The notes beneath the pieces are model-generated. The model was given only the letters and a program-made list of their open reading frames with translations, was not told where the DNA came from and ran no database searches. Positions 11,711 through 22,942 of a stretch of DNA of 64,000 bases are shown here, piece by piece. This DNA is from Oasisia sp. SBJ-2009 (taxonomy: Eukaryota > Annelida > Polychaeta > Sabellida > Siboglinidae), in NCBI GenBank assembly GCA_964017155.1, contig OZ024857.1, positions 3,811,369-3,875,368 on the forward strand. Direction: 5' to 3'. The position numbers and the translations under genes were made by a program. Numbering within the stretch: the stretch's first letter is position 1; the number at the start of each line of letters is the position of its first letter.

Positions 11711-12794
11711 ATGGCTCGGCGTGGAGTGGCGCGAAAGAAGCTCGTGCTTGTTGGTTGCACTTGTGGTTTCTTCATCTACCTTCTTCTTGCGCGTAGATTG
11801 GTTCCTCGTTTGTCGTCACCTCTGGTTAGTCTGGTCGGCCACGAGTCGAACCAGTTAGACAACCAGTTAGATACATTGTCGAACACACGAAGGGAAGTGT
11901 CGGAAAATAGATTGCTACAGCAGCAGCAGCAACAACAGCAGCAACAACACGTACAGCAGATAGGTGAGAATCGACATTCAGAAGAACAAGAAGAAGATAA
12001 TGTTAATGTTCAAAACCATCAACAACAGCAGGAACAACACCAGAACGACCATCTGCTGTTTCAGCAGCGACAAAATCAAAAGAAGCAACAACAAGATTAT
12101 CACCGGGTGTCTCAGCACCAACTACACCTGAATGAACGACAACAACAAACCCACGAACTTCTGGGTCAACAGAAACAACATCTCAATGACGTGCGACAAT
12201 CTCATCATATGCAGCAACAACAGTACCAGAAGGAACAACAAGAAGACCACGACGCATTGCCACAGCAACACAAGGAACAACAACAGCAACAACAGCTAAA
12301 ACAACCGCAACAACTTTCGCGCCACGCCATGCAGGCGACAGACACATTGCGTCACCGTGTCACACAAGAGAGAGATGTGTTGACAAATCCACAACTTGCA
12401 CACAGCACCAAAGACGTCCAACAGATGGACCTGCGGCGTAAAGACTCTGACATCATCTGGGTCAACAAAGTCATGAGACAAAAGTCAGACATAAATCAAC
12501 AAACCGATAATATGAAGCTCACAGGCACAGAGACCAACGCACTGCCGGCGACGGGGGGAACACAGAGCAACGGGAGCCGTCTAGTCGTCGTCTCCGACGG
12601 GTACGTCAGAAACTGTCTGACGGGAGACGTGATTGGACGCCAACCAACAACTGTCAGTAAAGGACCGCTGAAAGTCAGGGACGACGAGTCTCCGGAAGAC
12701 ACGAAGTCGCGTGTACAATCTTTCCAGAAAGTGTTCGACACGCGCGCTTGGGGACACAGCTGGGACCAGGCGTACAGAGGGGTCAACGCATCAG
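11711..12794 (+). CDS. methyltransferase copy 1, exon 1 (anchor, Q-rich stem)
   Basis: The exon ends in GCATCAG before donor GTAGGT at 12795. It encodes the tail, the membrane anchor, the glutamine/histidine-rich stem (11918-12310) and the conserved stem block. Reading past the donor meets a stop after five codons, which supports splicing. Confidence 0.82.
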
Positions 12795-13918
12795 GTAGGT
12801 CGACCACGTAACTTGCTTCTCCACCGACCGTCACCACGTTGGCACAATTCACGATCTCTTGTGCCCTGTACTTCAGATCGAGTATATTACATCGGATAAG
12901 AAATAAACAAACCAACCTGATTGCAGTTTTCGAGGCTTTGCCAATACGCTACCCCAATTTATGTGTTGCAGACAGCTCGAACAATATCACAAGATGTTAA
13001 GACTGTATGCATTATTTGTTTTGTACATGCCACACAGAGCGAATAATTCAAATACACTAATTTATTGTAGTTTCACGTGTCGTTGATTTAATAATTCTTA
13101 AAATGCTTATGACACTGCGACACTAGGCCCGCTTACGGCGGTGTTGTGTTTTAGGTGTGGTACATTTGTAATCTTAAAGTTCTTAGTACCTAAATAACAG
13201 TATGTGTAACAATTAGGGTCTAACCAAATGAACTACCTTGCTTTCAGGTCGAGGAGCCACGCTCCAGTGGACGCAAGAGTTTACGGCGACACTTCATCGC
13301 GTCGTGTCCGAGGTACGGGCCGTGCGCGGGTTGTCGCGAATCCGTCTGCTGGACGTGCCGTGTGGCGACATGGCGTGGATGTCTCGCTTCCTGCGCACGC
13401 GGGATGACATCGACTACACCGGCATCGACATCGTCCCGTCGCTGATCGACCACCACCGCCAGGCATACGGCCGTTTCGGGTGGAAGTTCATCGCTGGGGA
13501 CGTCGTGCAGAACGGCGTCAACGATACGTACGACATCATCGTCAACCGCATGATGCTGCAGCATCTGTACTTCAATGACGTCATCCGACTGCTGGCCGCT
13601 TTCTCGAACAGCGGAAGTGGCTACCTGTTGACGACGACCTTTGCTGCGCATGCGCGAAACGAGGAGCTGCGCGTGGGAGACGACGGGAAGAACCCGGGAC
13701 GCTTCCGGTATTTGAACCTAGAGATCGAACCCGTGTCGCTAGAAGCACCGCTCTGCGTTCAGCGTGACGGGCCACCGGATGACTTCGAAGGGTGGAACCA
13801 CTTCGCGGCGTTGTGGCGCCTCCCTCTCAGAAGGATTAGGTGGTGCACGACCGCAAAGCCGTTTCCGTTGAAGGGCACTAGTCAAACGTTATATTCCTGC
13901 GCGCCGTGGGCATCTTAG
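11711..13918 (+). CDS. type II membrane-anchored class I SAM-dependent methyltransferase, copy 1
   Basis: Exons 11711-12794 and 13248-13918 join in phase 1 (NAS-G-RGATLQ) to give about 584 residues. A short basic tail (MARRGVARKK) is followed by one membrane segment (about residues 11-28), then a Q/H-rich stem (about 69-200) made of CAG/CAA codons. A conserved stem block follows (GYVRNCLTGDVIG, then SPEDTKSRVQSFQKVFD). The catalytic domain occupies exon 2: motif I LLDVPCGDMAWM (about 394-405), YTGIDIV after strand 2, GDV, NRMMLQHL, then GSGYLLTTTF. This resembles a bacterial methyltransferase group with a DxPCGDxxWM motif I (recalled resemblance). The layout is that of Golgi lumenal enzymes, so a sugar or protein O-methyl transfer in the secretory pathway is a fair inference; the substrate is unknown. 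I chose ATG 11711 because upstream in-frame codons offer only TTG. A second copy lies at 40250-45090. Confidence 0.85.
13248..13918 (+). CDS. methyltransferase copy 1, exon 2 (catalytic domain)
   Basis: The acceptor CTTGCTTTCAG (AG at 13246-13247) opens the exon in phase 1 and TAG closes it at 13916-13918. It is clearly GC-richer than the sequence around it, as expected for a conserved coding exon. It holds all recognisable methyltransferase motifs and ends SCAPWAS. Bases 13289-13459 are almost identical to 44482-44652 in copy 2. An AATAAA at about 13990-13995 is a likely poly(A) signal. Confidence 0.87.
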
Positions 13919-15559
13919 TGATTTGTGGATAATACATGCGGATAAGACTAAGCCATGCGCAGTATTTGGGTTTGCCGAAGTATGTTGATAATAAATGAAC
14001 ATAATTTATTACGTCTTTTACGTTATTGTATTTTGCAAGCGTCATGGAGGGCTTGTGTAACAGGTAACGTTTCCATTACCTTACAAACTTATCAACATGC
14101 AGTAGCTCCATAGCACGATCTCTGCGCATTCGTCTTCAGACACTGGCACAGACCATAGCACTCCAGACTGGCATTTGTCCTAATAGGTCCGTGTATATAC
14201 CGTTTTTTCCTTTTTCCTTTTCAAATTTGCGAACGAAAAACGGATAACGAATTCCTTTTTCGTTTTTCGTTTTCAAATTTGCGAACGAAAAACTAATTCC
14301 TTTTTCGTTTTTCGTTTTCAAAAGTGAAGTAAGAAAAACGAAAAACGAATTCGTTTTTCGTTTTCAAAAGTGAAGTAAGAAAAACGAATTCGTTTTTCGT
14401 TTTTCGTTTTTGCATTAAGGATGCTTCGGTCGCAATGCCATTTCGGCTGGCCGGTAAAAAATGGTAGTTTCGGCGGGATACTTCGGTCGCTGGCAGCGTT
14501 TTGAATACGAACTCGCAGAAATTGCATCGGCGAAGTGGTATATCTAAGTACCTACAGGTAAAATATTGGTCATTTCGGCGCTGTTCTTTATGTTTTCTTA
14601 TATATAATAGATCGAAAGATGGATAAATCGAGAGTAGATGTATTTATTTTGTAACTGCAACTATGCAATAGTTATTTTAAATTTAGTTTGTAAAATATTT
14701 GACTTGCCCCTATTATGACTAATAAATAGTTACTATCTTAGGGGCCACTTTGGGTTTTTTAATTTGCAATTTTTTATGTAATTATTGAATTCCATTGACG
14801 GACCATTACGGATAGCCCAATTGTATTTAGGAGCATGTATATTCCTGAGTATTGTTTATTACCATTTGCTACTTTACGCATATTGTAAGTAGAGGATATG
14901 TGGTAAAAATATAATACGTGTATGGCTTAATGTATTAGAGTTAGTGTTAATTCAATATTATTTTGCATAGGTAGTAATTTATAACAGTAGAAGTATGTTT
15001 GCATCTGTGTGTAATATGCTGCTTTACATAATATATCAGTCTTTTTTAAATTGTGATTGGTTATCTTTTGATTAAACAAATATAGGTATTGTTTATTGTG
15101 TGAGGCATATTATTTTAAAACTCTTTTTTTACAAATGTATATTGTGTTCTGCTGTGTGCCAGTGTGAAATGATTATGCATATTTCTGGTTTGTGTTATCT
15201 GCCAATTTTGAAAGTATCCGGGTAATGTTTTATGTTTATATTTATAATACAATTATAATATAATTACAATAAGTTGGTATTCAACTTTTGCTTAAACATT
15301 AATTCTATGTGGCAGCTATATTTATTGGAAAATATTATTGTTATAAGTTTTTTTGCAATTTGTTTATTCAATTACATTTGCGTCCCTAGATCAGTAGATG
15401 GTAATTAGTGTGAGGCAATATTATAGAATTATAGAGTGAAATGTTTATTCTAGTTTGAATAATATTCTTTAACCTTCAATAGTTATAGGTCCAATTGTTT
15501 GAGAACATCTGTTTGCTATTTCATCAATATTATGTTTAATCCAGTTTAAATGCGAGATT

Positions 15560-16205
15560 AATGTAAAGCCCAGAATGTTAATGAATGGTTTGGCGCCGTC
15601 TTATCTGGCAGAACCTGTTAAACCACGAAAGCATGACGGACGCATATGCCAGAATAATGCGCCAACACCAAGGTATGACGAAGAAGTGTGTTGGTGATTC
15701 GGCATTTGGCGCAGCAGCACCGCGACTGTGGAATGAACTACCTCTGAACATTCGTGCATCCGGGACATTACCAATGTTTAGAAAGTATTTAAAGACATAT
15801 CTTTTTATTAGACATTTCAATTAATTTAAATTGTTTTGAAATGACGGACATTGCATTATAATTTCCTTTTAGTGTAATAATATTTTAATTAGTGTTTATG
15901 TTTTAGATTAATTTATAGATTTATATGTATGTTTACGTACAGAGTTTTAGAAAGGGTTTTAATTTTATACTAATATATATAATTTGCATACCATGTTTTA
16001 GTACTATACATCTTAAAAGCAGTGTTTAATATAATTTATTTTTTATTTATTTATATTATTTACATGCGAGTTAGTATGATTTATATAAATTTATATAATT
16101 TACATTTTTATTTATTAATATACATTAATTTTAGTATTTTTCTTGTGCAGCGCATCAATCCGCCATGCGGGAATTAGCGCTATATAAAAACTGTGTTATT
16201 ATTAT
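15560..16205 (+). pseudogene. LINE 3' end (ORF2 C-terminus plus tail) in left arm
   Basis: The frame 15585-15824 reads GDSAFGAAAPRLWNELPLNI and then a FRKYLKTYLF ending, the characteristic last segment of CR1/L2-like LINE ORF2 proteins. The 3' tail GCGCTATATAAAAACTG ends in (ATT)n. The mirror copy is on the minus strand at about 17905-18560. It is truncated at its 5' end and dead. Confidence 0.75.
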
Positions 16206-16425
16206 TAAACTAGTTAAGTCTCTCAATATCTACACTGTCAATCGTTAATGTTACTTCATCAACCTATTTATTAGGCATTTGAAAAACAAATATTTGTTTT
16301 ATTAATATTTTAATGATAATGTATAATAATAACACAAGTTTTATTGGCAACTTAACTGAGTTGGATTGACATTATACTGTAAAATACAATTAATGCATTT
16401 GTATGTAGTTTTAGCTATATGTTTA

Positions 16426-16632
16426 TTATAGGTCTTTATTAATCAAATATTCAATATTCATTGTGTTTCTGTCATCTGTGAAGGTTTTAATGGTACTTGT
16501 ATCATCAAATATCATGAGCATAAGTAATGCAGGCTTTTGGAAATCATTAATATAATTATAGTAAATAACAATATCAGTGGCCCTAAAATTGATCATTGGT
16601 GGACGCCTCGTTTTATACGTAAAGTATATCAT
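16426..16632 (-). pseudogene. LINE reverse transcriptase scrap
   Basis: The minus-strand frame reads YINDFQKP, then IFDDTSTIKTFTDDRN and later INKDL. This matches the YINDL...FADDT...INKEL stretch around the reverse transcriptase catalytic box, with the ADD box changed to FDD. The mirror copy is on the plus strand at about 17515-17690. Confidence 0.55.
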
Positions 16633-16790
16633 TGTACCTCTTCTAGTCTTACAGACTGCTTACAGTTAGTTGCATATTATTGTGTTAGATGTATTGCTGT
16701 GAGCTCCATTCCAATGGCTCCTGGCTACCTCACTGATCCGTTCACGTTAAACAATAGTGTATATTGTTGTCACACTTGCAACTGCACAAA

Positions 16791-17342
16791 TATTCCTGTC
16801 AAGAAGTACAACTTGTCTTTAGGCCAGTGTATATTTGCTTACAAGACTGGAAAACTTTGGGACATTATCCCAGAATGTATACAGAATGCAAGCAGTGAAG
16901 AGATCTTTAAAACACACATTTGTTTACAGTTTTTCATGATAGATGTACACACTTGCAAACATTTCATGATAGATATGGCTGAGTGATTGTTTGCATTTGG
17001 CTGGCAGATTGTTTAAATTAATAAATATTTGTGTGGTGGTGGTAGTGGTAGTCATAGTAAGGACTTTATCTCAGACAATCAGATTTTTATTATTGTTATT
17101 ACTATTATTGTTATGTAGAAGTGGATGAGTTTTAGCAGCTTGCCAGTCGAATGTGGACTGTCATTTAGTCATGCCTTTTGGGATGTCTATGATGTGCAAA
17201 TAATCTTATGTCATTAATATTTTAGATTTAACTGTAAGCCTAATGATTGAATAAATAATTTGTAATCTTTTTTATTCATGTTTCTAATAGAATATGAAAA
17301 AGTGTCACCTTACTGTTTACTAACAACTGAAATGGAATATTT
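16791..17342 (+). other. loop of the foldback element
   Basis: About 550 bp of single-copy sequence. The plus frame that enters from the left arm (16537-16986) contains KLWDIIPECIQNASSEEIFK, again resembling a LINE ORF2 C-terminal LWNxLP...FK segment, so the loop too may be LINE debris. GT-rich and ATT-rich runs follow at 17030-17115. Confidence 0.5.
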
Positions 17343-19948
17343 AGGGAGTTGCAAGTGTGATAAACATGCATTCTATTTGTAACACACGCCGATCAGTGAG
17401 ACAGCCAAGAACCATTGGAATGGAGCTCACAGCAATACTATTCAACTAACTCTAAGCAGTCTGTAAGACTAGAAGAGGTACAATGATATACTTTACCTAT
17501 AAAACGAGGCATCCCCAATGATCAATTTTAGGGCCACTGATATTGTTATTTACTATAATTATATTAATGATTTCCAAAAGCCTGCATAACTTATGCTCAT
17601 GATATTTGATGATACAATTACAATTAAAACCTTCACAGATGACAGAAACACAGTGAATATTGAATATTTGATTAATAAAGACCTATAATAAACATATAGC
17701 TAAAACTACATACAAATGCATTAATTGTATTTTATAGTATAATGTCAATCCAACTCAGTTGAGTTGCCAATAAAACTTGTGTTATTATTATATATTATCA
17801 TTAAAATATTAATAAAACAAAAGGTTTTTTTCAAATGCCTAATAAATAGGTTGATGAAGTAACATTAACAATTGACAGTGTAGATATTGAGAGATTGAAC
17901 TAGTTTAATAATAATAATAATAATAATAATAATACAGTTTTATATAGCGCTAATTCCCGCATGGCGGATTGATGCGCTGCACAAGAAAAATACTAAAATT
18001 AATGTATATTAATAAATAAAAATGTAAATTATATAAATTAATATAAATCATACTAACTCGCATGTAAATGATATAAATAAATAAAAAATAAATTATATTA
18101 AACACTGCTTTTAAGATGTATATTACTAAAACATGGTATGCAAATTATATATATTAATATAAAATTAAAACCCTTTCTAAAACTACGTAAACATACATAT
18201 AAATCTATAAATTAATCTAAAACATAAACACTAATTAAAATATTATTACACTAAAAGGAAATTATAATGCAATGTCCGTCATTTCAAAACAATTTAAATT
18301 AATTGAAAGATATGTCTTTAAATACTTTCTAAACATTGGTAATGTCCCGGATGCACGAATGTTCAGAGGTAGTTCATTCCACAGTCGCGGTGCTGCTGCG
18401 CCAAATGCCGAATCACCAACACACTTCTTCGTCATACCTTGGTGCAGTGTTGGTGCATAGTTCTGGCATAGGCGTCCGTCATGCTTTTGTGGTTTAACAG
18501 GTTCTGCCAGATAAGACGGCGCCAAACCATTCATTAACATTCTGGGCTTTACATTAATCTCGCATTTAAATTGGATTAAACATAATATTGATGAAATAGC
18601 AAACAGATGTTTTCAAACAATTGGACCTATAACTAGGTTAAAGTATAATATTCAAACTAGAATAAAAAATTCACTCTATAATGCTATAATATTGCCTCAC
18701 ACTAATTACCATCTACTGATCTAGGGACACAAATGTAATTGAATAAACAAATTGCAAAAAAACTTATAAGAATAATATTTTCAAATAAATATAGCTCCCA
18801 CATAGAATTAATGTTTAAGCAAAAGTTGAATACCAACTTATTGTAATTATATTATAATTTTATTATAAATATAAACATAAAACATTACCTGCATACTTTC
18901 AAAATTGGCAGATAACACAAACCAGAAATATGCATAATCATTTCACACTGGCACACAGCAGAACATAATATACATTTGTAAAAAAAGAGTTTTAAAATAG
19001 TATGCCTCACACAATAAACAATACCTATATTTGTTTAATCAAAAGATAACCAATCACAAATTTAAAAAGACTGATTTATTATGTAAAGCAGCATATTACA
19101 CACAGATGCAAACATACTTCTACTGTTATAAATTACTACATATGCAAAATAATATTGAATTAACACTAATTCTAGCAACACATTAAGCCATAAACATATT
19201 ATATTTTTACCACATATCCTCTACTTACAATATGCGTAAAGTAGCAAATGTTAATAAACAATACTCAGGAATATACATGCTCCTAAATACAATTGGGCTA
19301 TCCGTAATGGTCCGTCAATGGAATTCAATAATTACATAAAAAATTGCTAATTTAAAAACCCAAAGTGGCCCCTAAGATAGTAACTATTTATTAGTCATAA
19401 TAGGGGCAAGTCAAATATTTTACAAACTAAATTTAAAATAACTATTGCATAGTTGCAGTTACAAAATAAATACATCTATTCTCGATTTATCCATCTTTCG
19501 ATCTATTATATATAAGAAAACATAAAGAACAGCGCCGAAACGACCAATATTTTACCTGTAGGTACTTAGATATACCACTTCGCCGATGCAATTTCTGCGA
19601 GTTCGTATTCAAAACGCTGCCAGCGACCGAAGTATCCCGCCGAAACTACCAATTTTTACCGGGCAGCCGAAGTGGCATTGCGACCGAAGCATCCTAAATG
19701 CAAAAACGAAAAACGAAAAACGAAAAACGAATTAGTTTTTCGTTTTTCTTACTTCACTTTTGAAAACGAAAAACGAATTCGTTTTTCGTTTTTCTTACTT
19801 CACTTTTGAAAACGAAAAACGAAAAAGGAATTCGTTTTTCGTTTTTCGTTCGCAAATTTGAAAAGGAAAAACGAAAAAGGAATTCGTTATCCGTTTTTCG
19901 TTCGCAAATTTGAAAAGGAAAAAGGAAAAAACGGTATATACACGGACC
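17343..19948 (-). repeat. foldback element, right arm
   Basis: This is the reverse complement of 14186-16790 with scattered substitutions. It has a longer (ATA)n run at about 17907-17933 at the LINE tail, and its LINE C-terminal frame reads on the minus strand at 18262-18540. Confidence 0.82.
17905..18560 (-). pseudogene. LINE 3' end in right arm (mirror copy)
   Basis: This is the same LINE C-terminal frame as in the left arm, here read on the minus strand. It is slightly more complete at its 5' side (NGLAPSYLAEPVKP) because one frame break seen in the left arm is absent. Confidence 0.75.
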
Positions 19949-19954
19949 CTAATA

Positions 19955-20700
19955 AACAACATGGCCACTTTGTCTGCATCGAGCATGGCGCATCTCCCTC
20001 AGCTGCTGCCTTCTCTCGATTGAGCCACTAGAAGCTGTTGTGTTTAACATAACCAGGCCGAACTAGTATCTTAATGAATTAGTATCTTCATAAACATTGT
20101 CATCAAAACATTGATGTATGTCTGGAATAGTCGAATAATTCGCAGTATTTTGTTACGCATCGGTGATAGTATTTGTCGAAATCCAGGACAGAATACGGGC
20201 AGTTGAATAAAAGTAATCCAAAGCTGTGTTAGTAGTGGACTTGTTGTAATAGCTTTAATCAGTACCTGAAATAAATAATGAATATGTAAGTTAATAAATC
20301 AATATTCCCAATATGTGATGCTTAACATAACTCTGTCTATCTTTGTTTATGAGGCTCCTTGCTTAATTTTTGACCGACTGGTGAATGCCAGTATGTCCCT
20401 GTTGTATATCACTGCTGGGAATACGCATAACATATAAACGGGTCTCTTCAAGCAGCTTCCAAAGTTACCCTTGAAGACATCGCGAGGCTTGGCTAATGCT
20501 ATACAGTTGGCTGTGGTGTTTCTTTGAATCTCCTTGTCTTGGATTTGGTCTCCGTTGCTTTATTACATTGACTTCAAACCTTGATTTTCACTTTCATCAG
20601 CTACCTCCTATAGCATTTTTGTAGTTCACCATGTTAGCGCATATTACTGATTTTCTCTCCGTCCGTCTATCCTCAAGCATCCTCACGAAGTTGCGAAACA
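19955..20700. other. intergenic, nothing recognised
   Basis: I see no coding signal or repeat that I can name between the foldback element and the TA region. Confidence 0.4.
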
Positions 20701-20705
20701 TTTCC

Positions 20706-20738
20706 CCATTCAAACCACTGCGGCAATGGTTTGAATGG
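20706..20738. repeat. perfect 12-bp hairpin
   Basis: CCATTCAAACCA (20706-20717) and TGGTTTGAATGG (20727-20738) are exact reverse complements around a 9-base loop, directly before a long TA tract. Confidence 0.85.
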
Positions 20739-20757
20739 ATCTTTAGTCACAAAGTTA

Positions 20758-20760
20758 TAT

Positions 20761-20814
<54 letters not shown>

Positions 20815-20822
20815 TTGTATAT

Positions 20823-20883
<61 letters not shown>

Positions 20884-20950
20884 CATATTATATATATATA
20901 TATATGTATATTATATACATACAATACACACATAATTAAATACATATATG

Positions 20951-20997
<47 letters not shown>

Positions 20998-21044
20998 CAT
21001 ATTATATATATATATATGTATATTATATACATACAATACACACA

Positions 21045-21103
<59 letters not shown>
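20758..21103. repeat. compound TA tract with an internal 112-bp duplication
   Basis: TA runs enclose two copies of a 60-bp block (about 20877-20937 and 20989-21049, containing ACATACAATACACACATAAT), so the tract grew partly by segment duplication. Confidence 0.85.
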
Positions 21104-21107
<4 letters not shown>

Positions 21108-21473
21108 CAAGATGTGCAGTTTACTGCCAACAATAAAACAATTGACTGTCAGTTTCCGTTAACCAGATAGCTGTATCGTGGAATGATTATAGGCAATATT
21201 TAATATTCGGAAATGTACGAAATTTGTCGCATTTTTTGCCCGTAACCAGAGGAGGCCATAGTTTGGACGTAAACATCGACAGGGATGGACACTGCCGATC
21301 ACACCAATCGGATCGATAATTACGAACCAAACAACATGGAACCGATTGCAAACACATACGAATCTGTAATATAGAATTCACAGCCCGTTCGAGATAAACA
21401 AGTGAATTAAGATCGGTACTCTAGCGGACCACTGATCTATATATGTAGGGGAAACCCGGGCAATATGGGAGAG

Positions 21474-21560
21474 TTAAAGCGACATGGTCCGTTCGTGGAT
21501 TTTTATTTTTATTGCAAAATCATGTTATACGGCATAAATTATACTAGTTGCACAGTAAAA
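21474..21560. mobile_element. isolated end of the TTAA-type DNA transposon
   Basis: TTAAAGCGACATGGTCCGTT and the following T-rich stretch to GGCATAAATTATAC match the left terminus of the element at 32214 almost base for base. No partner end is visible nearby, so this is a truncated copy. Confidence 0.7.
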
Positions 21561-21599
21561 GACAGTAATAAGATTGGTGAGCCATAATGGTAGTAATAC

Positions 21600-21935
21600 T
21601 AATCCGCACTAATATCGGTACGGTAAATAAATTAAATATATAAATAAGTATTCTAAATAATAAATAAGTAAGCAAGTAATATTCCTTAAAGGTTCTTTGA
21701 TAAGATACAGTGTGTTAGCACTAATAATAATATGACATAAAATCGGTAAATAAATAAGATTAGATAAAGTAGTACAATAAGTGTATAAGTGAATAAAAGA
21801 AGTAAACATTAACATGGCAGAGGGTATAAACGATTTCTTGAATAGGTTCTTTTTAGCTAGTGGAACTTTTAGACGTCTCCCTGACGGAAGTTCCTGAAAA
21901 GCGTCATTCACAGGATAGGTAGGGTTGTACAATAT
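21600..21935 (-). pseudogene. LINE ORF2 C-terminal fragment
   Basis: The minus-strand frame 21932-21609 contains LPSGRRLKVPLAKKNLFKKS and then FIPSAM. This matches the basic ending (RL.VP.AKTNRFKNSFIPSAI) common at the end of invertebrate LINE ORF2 proteins. The rest is AT-rich 3' tail. Confidence 0.55.
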
Positions 21936-21995
21936 TTGTCTGGCCTTCCTTTTTCAGTGCAGCAGTGTATATACTTATACAGTGTATATACAGCT

Positions 21996-22190
21996 TTATG
22001 TTATTCTTGGCACTGACATAGCCCTACCACGTAAGGTCATGTTAGGTTTAGCTAATTTCCACACGACCTTCTCTCCCTGGACGGAGTAGAATTTATGTTC
22101 CTCCACGTGTTGCAAGGTGTAACTGTGGATGGTATGCTCCATCCATTGTCTGCATACCGTGGCGTTAGTCCTGGTTAAGATCACACCGAT
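21996..22190 (-). CDS. putative coding exon, unknown product
   Basis: A strong acceptor (GATTGTGTTTTCAG, AG at 22192-22191) opens a phase-0 frame of 64 codons ending in TAA at 21998-21996. The peptide (IGVILTRTNATVCRQWMEHT, then IHSYTLQHVEEHKFY and VVWKLAKPNMTL) has normal protein composition and two N-glycosylation sequons. A donor-like GTAGGG occurs near 22024, so it may be internal. Its phase does not fit the receptor gene upstream on the same strand. I do not recognise the family. Confidence 0.35.
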   Translation of the reverse strand: MGVILTRTNATVCRQWMEHTIHSYTLQHVEEHKFYSVQGEKVVWKLAKPNMTLRGRAMSVPRIT

Positions 22191-22251
22191 CTGAAAACAC
22201 AATCAACAATTCCAGAAGTCGATTTTACAGTTGTGTTTAGGTTAGTTTTTA

Positions 22252-22568
22252 TACACAGAGCAGTATGCAGTCCTCAGGATTGCTCAAACTGCTTTACACT
22301 TTACTTCCCCGACAGACCTGTTCAATCAGACACTGTCTCAACGTATCTGGGAACCATCCAGCCATATGCTACAATTAAAGCGCGAAGGCTGCTCGTACAC
22401 ATAGCAACCACTGTCTATAATCAGGTACTCATTTATACAGCTGAGTGAAATGGAGCAATGTAGAGTGAAAACGCTTGCCCAAGGTTTTAATACCACAGCA
22501 CAGAATTCAAACCCGGGTCCTCTTAGTCTATAGTCCGAAGCGCTACACCTGAGCCACCGCGCTCGCAA
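22252..22568 (-). mobile_element. tRNA-derived SINE, copy A
   Basis: Read on the minus strand, a tRNA-like head with A box (GGTGGCTCAGGTGTAGCGC) and B box (GGGTTTGAATTC) is followed by the same roughly 300-bp body as the copies at 27255 and 39680. The 3' end is truncated. Confidence 0.8.
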
Positions 22569-22942
22569 TTGAATCCGTAGTAATTTAAAATCGAAACATC
22601 TATGTCCTCCAATACTGTTTGCATTGTGCACACATGCATACATGTATGCGTGCAATCTAGGAACGTGTACGTCTGCGTTGACAATACCGTCTTCACAGAC
22701 GTGGAATGGAAATACACGGCTCTTGACAAAAAAGAAGACTTGCGATTATATCTTCAATGTTTATTATTTTGGAACACTAACATATAATAAAGAGTGAAGA
22801 ATGGAACTTATAATACATAATGCAAACAATTCCCCTTTTTAAATAACCGATAAATATGAAATTGTAGTTTAATGCCGACTTTGACGTTATCGTTTATGTT
22901 TATTTTACAACACAAACGCATTTAAAAACGATAGTGGAAGTG

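Larger units (their letters stand above)
14186..16790 (+). repeat. foldback element, left arm
   Basis: This arm contains, from outside in: CGTTTTTCGTTTTC subterminal repeats (14200-14415); a unique block with ATGCTTCGGTCGCAATGCCA; a LINE 3' end (about 15560-16205); and a minus-strand reverse transcriptase scrap (16426-16632). Small substitutions and a shorter (ATT)n distinguish it from the right arm. Confidence 0.82.
14180..19954. mobile_element. giant foldback (long inverted repeat) element, 5.76 kb
   Basis: The element runs 14186-19948, starts GGTCCGTGTATATACCG and ends with its exact reverse complement, and is flanked by a 6-bp duplication CTAATA (14180-14185 and 19949-19954). The arms (14186 to about 16790 and about 17343 to 19948) are near-identical reverse complements of about 2.6 kb. 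The central loop is about 550 bp. The outer 240 bp of each arm are subterminal repeats of CGTTTTTCGTTTTC type. Each arm carries the 3' end of one LINE and a shorter piece of reverse transcriptase. No transposase is visible, so movement would depend on another element. Arm similarity was judged by eye, not computed. Confidence 0.85.

Noticed and set aside
12296..12915. Antisense frames across methyltransferase exon 1
   Set aside because: They are shadows of the spliced plus-strand gene.
13244..13775. Antisense and offset frames across the catalytic exon
   Set aside because: GC-rich coding sequence opens other frames; no protein family is visible in them.
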